This document shows, in pieces, positions 60,668 to 64,000 of a DNA stretch of 64,000 nucleotides (the stretch's first letter is position 1; each line of letters opens with the position of its first letter). Position numbers and translations under genes: made by a program. A model generated the notes under the pieces. The model was not told the DNA's origin. It worked only from the letters and a program-made list of their open reading frames with translations, and did not search any database. Source of the stretch: Rhizobium mesoamericanum STM3625. Its GTDB lineage: Bacteria; Pseudomonadota; Alphaproteobacteria; Rhizobiales; Rhizobiaceae. Where the stretch lies: NCBI RefSeq assembly GCF_000312665.1, contig NZ_HF536772.1, positions 2,603,573 to 2,667,572 on the forward strand, read 5' to 3'.

Positions 60668-60940
60668 ATGGAACAAATAGAGAACGAATGCGATTGGATA
60701 GCGATGATGTTGAACAAGGTTACGAAGGATCCTCTGAAGCGCAACTCGTTTGAAGTCTGGTGGCGAGCGCTGCCGAAGGATATTCGAGAGAAGCAAGACT
60801 ATGCGTTCGCAAAACGTTGCTTCCGGGCAGGGCACCTCTTGGGAGCCCGACCGGCTAAGACGAAGTTCCGGTTCCGAGCCGGAAGGTTGTCGTCTGGGCC
60901 TGAGCGACAAACAGCAAATACGCTACGAGGGAAGCCATGA
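60668..60940 (+). CDS. Small hypothetical protein, 90 residues (tentative)
   Basis: From ATG 60668: MEQIENECDWIAMMLNKVTK, DPLKRNSFEVWWRALPKDIR, then a basic tail (FAKRCFRAGHLLGARPAKTK). The first 60 residues look protein-like with helical patterns. The ribosome site is weak (CCGGCGAATA). The Arg and Lys-rich end may be out of the true frame. No family recognised. Confidence 0.4.
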   Translation: MEQIENECDWIAMMLNKVTKDPLKRNSFEVWWRALPKDIREKQDYAFAKRCFRAGHLLGARPAKTKFRFRAGRLSSGPERQTANTLRGKP

Positions 60941-61018
60941 TCGAATTGGATTTCCGCGTTGCGAAGCGGGGAGGAAGCCACCGAAGACGGGATGGAAACT
61001 TTTGCCTGTGCAGGCCCG

Positions 61019-61342
61019 ATGCCTGACATTCATCCGTTCCGAAGACTTCGACTATGGACCCTGAAGGAGGCGGGCGACCAAGGACAGATCCTTGTGATCA
61101 CCTGCAACTTCTGCCGGGTCACTCACAGGTATATTCCGGACGATCTGGTTAAACTCTGCGGTGACATTACCCTGGACAGGGTGCTAACCCGTTTCAAATG
61201 CGAGGGGTGTGGCAAAAAGCACTATCTCAGGATGGAGCTGCATTTCCCCAATGGCAGCGAGTATGGACACCTGAAGGTAAGGCGGCTCACAGAAATCCGC
61301 ACAGTGACGATCCCCATCTGGGCGGACGACGTCCTGCACTAG
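61019..61342 (+). CDS. Small zinc-binding protein, 107 residues
   Basis: The core ITCNFCRVTHRYIPDDLVKL and RVLTRFKCEGCGKKHYLRME carries two CxxC pairs about 30 residues apart, a zinc-ribbon layout seen in many short rhizobial proteins that follow C-N-x-C-R/H-x-x-x-R-Y-x-x-D-L. The frame is open to 60959; ATG 61019 is chosen because similarity starts there. The C terminus is a beta-type segment (GHLKVRRLTEIRTVTIPIWA). Function unknown. Confidence 0.65.
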   Translation: MPDIHPFRRLRLWTLKEAGDQGQILVITCNFCRVTHRYIPDDLVKLCGDITLDRVLTRFKCEGCGKKHYLRMELHFPNGSEYGHLKVRRLTEIRTVTIPIWADDVLH

Positions 61343-61439
61343 TAGGGCAATGGATCCACGGAATTGAGCTTGATGAGGTGGACGACATACGACCATTGGT
61401 GACCGCGCCGCTCATCAGTGGAGCAACTCCCACCCTCTC

Positions 61440-61661
61440 GTGCGCTTCTTTCACGTTAAGCTTGGCAGCCGTCTTCTCCTGGATTTCAGAAGTTGCGTCG
61501 CGGCTGATCGCGGCGGGGTTTCCGCGAGCGAACCTTACGAGGTTGCCTTTTTCGCGAAAAAGCATGGGATCTCGAAAGAGGACGCGATGGTGATCATCAA
61601 AAAACACGGTTCAAACCGGGAGGCGGCTGACGCGGCGGCTGCCCAAAAGAAACCCCGCTGA
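61440..61661 (+). CDS. DUF3606-domain protein, possibly with a rearranged N terminus
   Basis: 73 residues. The block VSASEPYEVAFFAKKHGISK followed by EDAMVIIKKHGSNREAADAA is the DUF3606 domain: EPYEVxYxxKxxGVSxxxLxxAVxxxG. This domain normally begins within about 15 residues of the start. Here the preceding 26 residues (MRFFHVKLGSRLLLDFRSCV from GTG 61440) look unrelated, so the start region may be rearranged or a later start used. DUF3606 proteins are small, stress-associated and of unknown function. Confidence 0.6.
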   Translation: MRFFHVKLGSRLLLDFRSCVAADRGGVSASEPYEVAFFAKKHGISKEDAMVIIKKHGSNREAADAAAAQKKPR

Positions 61662-61675
61662 TTGAAAGCGGGGTT
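61651..61675 (+). terminator. Hairpin at the end of the DUF3606 gene
   Basis: AACCCCGC and GCGGGGTT form a perfect 8-bp stem with a 9-base loop. It overlaps the DUF3606 stop codon and has only a short T/A tail. Probable transcript end. Confidence 0.6.
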
Positions 61676-61957
61676 AAATGGGACGATTGGAAAGGTGAAC
61701 ATGATTTGTTCGCGTCGCCAAATGCGCCATCAGGTACCGGTTCCGGTACGAACTCGTACAAACGCCCCGCTGACGCGGATGCAGTGAGGAGCATTGAAAC
61801 GCTTGTGAGCTTCGTTCGCTGCCCGCGACAAGCCCAGGGTTGCGTCTTGCGGGATTAAAGTGCAAATGCCACTAGGGGCAACTTGAGGACCAACGCGAAC
61901 GACGGTGGGGTGTGTCTGGCCATTCCGGTTTATTCCGTCTCGTGTTAGGTTGCACGT

Positions 61958-63352
61958 ATGACACGAGACGCCGCTATTGCCAGAGCAGTGTCCTACTTCA
62001 CATCAGGCCGTTTTCGGAAGGATCTGGCGCGACGGATCGCGATGCCGACGGAGAGTCAGAACCCTGACCGTGCGTCGGTGCTCGACCTTTACATTGAGAC
62101 TGAGATGAAGCCGGCTTTCGAAGCCCTCGGTTTCGCAGGTCGGATACTTTCCCAAGAAGATTGGCCCTTTCTTTATGTCGAGCGCCACGAGGACGCCCTT
62201 CGACCGACGGTATTGGGCTATGGCCACGGCGACGTCGTCCGGGGGCTCGATAATGATTGGGATGACGGTCTTTCTCCCTGGCAGCTGACCGAGCGGGACG
62301 GCAGGTGGTACGGCCGCGGTGTCGCCGACAACAAGGGCCAGCATACAATCAACATCGGTGCGCTTCGGGCCGTGATCGAAACGCGCGGGAAGCTTGGATT
62401 CAATGCCAAGTATCTGATCGAGATGGGGGAGGAGAGGCTTTCCCCTGGCCTGCATGCACTGGTTGCGGCTCATAAGGAATTATTCCGCGCCGACGTGTTG
62501 ATCGCCTCGGATGGTCCCCGTCTTTCGGCCACGCGGCCGACTGTCTTTCTGGGGTCTCGCGGGGCGATCAGCTTTGACATTTGGATCGATGCCCGCAAGG
62601 GCGGTCATCATTCCGGTAATTGGGGGGGTCTTTTATCCGACCCTGCAATCCAGCTTGCCCATGCGATCTCCACTATTGCCTCGCCCTCGGGCAGGATTCT
62701 GGTCCCGGAATGGCTCCCGATGGGTATTCCGGACAATGTTCGCCGAGCTCTCGCGGACTGTGAGATCGAGAGCGGTGCTGAAGGCCCGCAGATTGATCCC
62801 GATTGGGGCGAGCCCGGCCTGACTCCAGCGGAGAAGCTGTACGGTTGGTGCTCATTCGCCGTACCTGCCTTCGAGGCCGGAAACCCGAGGACGCCTGTTG
62901 GGGCCATTCCGGCGCGAGCTTGGGCTCGCTGTCAGTTGCGCTTCGTCGTCGGTGTCGAGGTGGAAAATATCCTGCCGGCTCTGCGCCGCCATCTGGATCA
63001 GTGCGGTTTTTCACAGGTTCAAATAGCGCAGGCGAACGATGCCGCTTTTCGTGCGACAAGGCTCGATCCTGAACACCCATGGGTTAGTTGGGCGGTGGAC
63101 TCGATTGGCCGCACGACGGGGAAAAAGCCGGCCATACTGCCGAACCTTGGCGGCTCGCTGCCGAACGATGCCTTCTCCGAAATTCTGCAGCTTCCGACCG
63201 TGTGGATACCGCACTCATATCCGGGGTGCTCTCAGCATGCACCGAACGAGCATCTGCCCGTCAACATCGCCCGTGAGAGTCTCGCGTTGATGGCGGGGCT
63301 TTATTGGGACCTTGGCGAGCCAAACGTTCCGGGAGCATCAAACGCCGATTGA
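61958..63352 (+). CDS. M20-family metallopeptidase (ArgE/DapE/carnosinase-like)
   Basis: 464 residues. The catalytic zinc residues are in [11 protein letters not shown] (His), [20 protein letters not shown] (Asp, bridging) and [13 protein letters not shown] (the Glu-Glu pair). The lid domain begins near 185 ([20 protein letters not shown]). [20 protein letters not shown] and the C-terminal [10 protein letters not shown] (metal His) are present. It hydrolyses an amide or peptide bond; substrate unknown. It stands alone, 296 bases after the DUF3606 gene, and is the last complete gene of the window. Confidence 0.88.
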   Translation: MTRDAAIARAVSYFTSGRFRKDLARRIAMPTESQNPDRASVLDLYIETEMKPAFEALGFAGRILSQEDWPFLYVERHEDALRPTVLGYGHGDVVRGLDNDWDDGLSPWQLTERDGRWYGRGVADNKGQHTINIGALRAVIETRGKLGFNAKYLIEMGEERLSPGLHALVAAHKELFRADVLIASDGPRLSATRPTVFLGSRGAISFDIWIDARKGGHHSGNWGGLLSDPAIQLAHAISTIASPSGRILVPEWLPMGIPDNVRRALADCEIESGAEGPQIDPDWGEPGLTPAEKLYGWCSFAVPAFEAGNPRTPVGAIPARAWARCQLRFVVGVEVENILPALRRHLDQCGFSQVQIAQANDAAFRATRLDPEHPWVSWAVDSIGRTTGKKPAILPNLGGSLPNDAFSEILQLPTVWIPHSYPGCSQHAPNEHLPVNIARESLALMAGLYWDLGEPNVPGASNAD

Positions 63353-63740
63353 CCCGGTAAGTGAGCGCGCGGCTGGTGGCATTGGCTGCATAAGAGAGCA
63401 TTTTTGTTCCCAACTTCTTGGAAAGCGATCCGTTTAGCGCATGATCGCGCGGGCTTTACTGGCGGTTTGGTTGGACGAATCCAATCAATCGGTCGGCGGT
63501 GGATTGTTTGGCTTGATGCAACAGCCTTGCCGGATTGACTGGCATTCTTGGGTGTTTGTCTTGGACACGGGGGATAATGCTCTGGCAAAAACCCAACTGG
63601 TACCGAAGCAACCTTGGACGCCGACAGCAAGACGCTAACAGTCACGGCTGTATTCGGCTAGCCGATGTAGCCACATTCAACCACCACCTGTGCAGAGTGT
63701 CGGCGTTAGTTCCATAATCTATCTTATCCGATTTTCTGAT
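63353..63740. other. Gap before the insertion sequence
   Basis: About 390 bases with no supported gene. A plus frame (63441-63638) shows no motif. The insertion sequence begins somewhere near 63745, where iterated repeats start. Confidence 0.5.
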
Positions 63741-63746
63741 GTACCC

Positions 63747-63790
63747 GCAAAGTTAAAGTGTCCTCATTCTGCAAAGTAAGAATGTCACTC
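63747..63790 (+). repeat. Iterated motif at the left end of the insertion sequence
   Basis: GCAAAGTTAAAGTGTC at 63747 and GCAAAGTAAGAATGTCAC at 63771 are imperfect direct repeats 24 bases apart. They precede a transposase ORF and resemble the terminal transposase-binding sites of ISNCY-type elements. The exact element boundary and target duplication cannot be fixed without the right end. Confidence 0.55.
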
Positions 63791-63822
63791 TCCCCGGGCT
63801 TTGATGACCTGGGAGATTGCGG

Positions 63823-64000
63823 ATGGGACTGATAGCGATGAGCGAGCGTGATGTGCAGCGGATCGAGATTTTGTCGAAGGTGATTGCCGGCCGCATGACG
63901 CTGGTGTCGGCGGCGCGTGTGCTTGATCTGAGCACACGCCAGGTTCGTCGTCTGCTGGAGCGGATCAAGACTGACGGCGCAGCGTCGATAAGGCATAAGG
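63823..64000 (+). mobile_element. ISNCY-like transposase, N-terminal part (cut by window edge)
   Basis: The frame from ATG 63823 (or 63838) is open to the end of the window. MSERDVQRIEILSKVIAGRM then TLVSAARVLDLSTRQVRRLL is the N-terminal helix-turn-helix of ISNCY-family (ISRpe/IS1202-like) transposases, which continues to the DDE catalytic domain outside the window. Whether the element is intact cannot be judged here. Confidence 0.8.

Overview
The window looks like a chromosomal segment of an alphaproteobacterium of the Rhizobium group (Hyphomicrobiales). The evidence is the gene set and order: lexA with an alphaproteobacterial GTTC-N7-GTTC SOS box, a pdhA-pdhB-pdhC block with a lipoyl domain on E1 beta, a fused ispDF, dusB(nifR3)-ntrB-ntrC-ntrY-ntrX followed by a class IV aminotransferase, hfq-hflX, and a cysG-DUF2849-cysI-DUF934 block. 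No rRNA operon, CRISPR array or prophage was seen. The one tRNA found is a tRNA-Ser(UGA).

Layout. 1-7.7 kb: start of gltA (cut by the window edge), lexA, a VOC protein with kdsA, a chemotaxis receptor, eno and ftsB. 7.8-17.1 kb: a long rightward block for pyruvate dehydrogenase and lipoate. It holds E1 alpha, E1 beta, E2, an SGNH hydrolase, a GNAT acetyltransferase, E3, two GlsB/YeaQ-like membrane proteins and lipA, then a terminator, a frameshifted P-loop gene and a Coq10/RatA-like gene. 17.1-18.8 kb: leftward ispDF-cinA. 19-29 kb: rightward dusB-ntrBC-ntrYX, aminotransferase, hfq and hflX. 29-36 kb: leftward deaminase and mazG, then rightward siroheme synthase, sulfite reductase and partner genes, then a UbiH-like monooxygenase.

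36-49 kb is accessory in character. It has decayed gene fragments, ccdA, small secreted or lipoproteins, a cluster of an FMN reductase, three very small proteins, an RBBP9-like hydrolase and a 1-Cys peroxiredoxin, an isolated TadG-TadE-TadE trio behind an AT-rich stretch, and a gene-poor mosaic running up to the 3' end of the tRNA-Ser gene. The mosaic contains a diverged ~315-bp direct repeat whose internal hairpin is inverted between copies, a perfect 15-bp inverted repeat, and several very small ORFs.

49.5-58 kb returns to core genes: rlpA, a DacA-like protein with altered active-site motifs, tmk-holB, a TSUP transporter, and metG-tatD-MBL hydrolase. 58-64 kb is accessory again: an isochorismatase-like hydrolase, a nucleotidyltransferase, a broken LD-carboxypeptidase, several small cysteine-rich or DUF3606 proteins, an M20 peptidase, and the left end of an ISNCY-like insertion sequence that runs off the window.

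Together the core genes cover entry to the TCA cycle (eno, PDH complex, lipoate, citrate synthase), nitrogen-responsive two-component control, sulfite reduction, and envelope and DNA replication housekeeping. I found no complete, clearly novel defence or mobile system. The most unusual signals are the hairpin-inverting repeat pair near 47 kb, the 39-42 kb redox cluster with tiny proteins, and several decayed genes. All calls come from reading the sequence; no database search was run.
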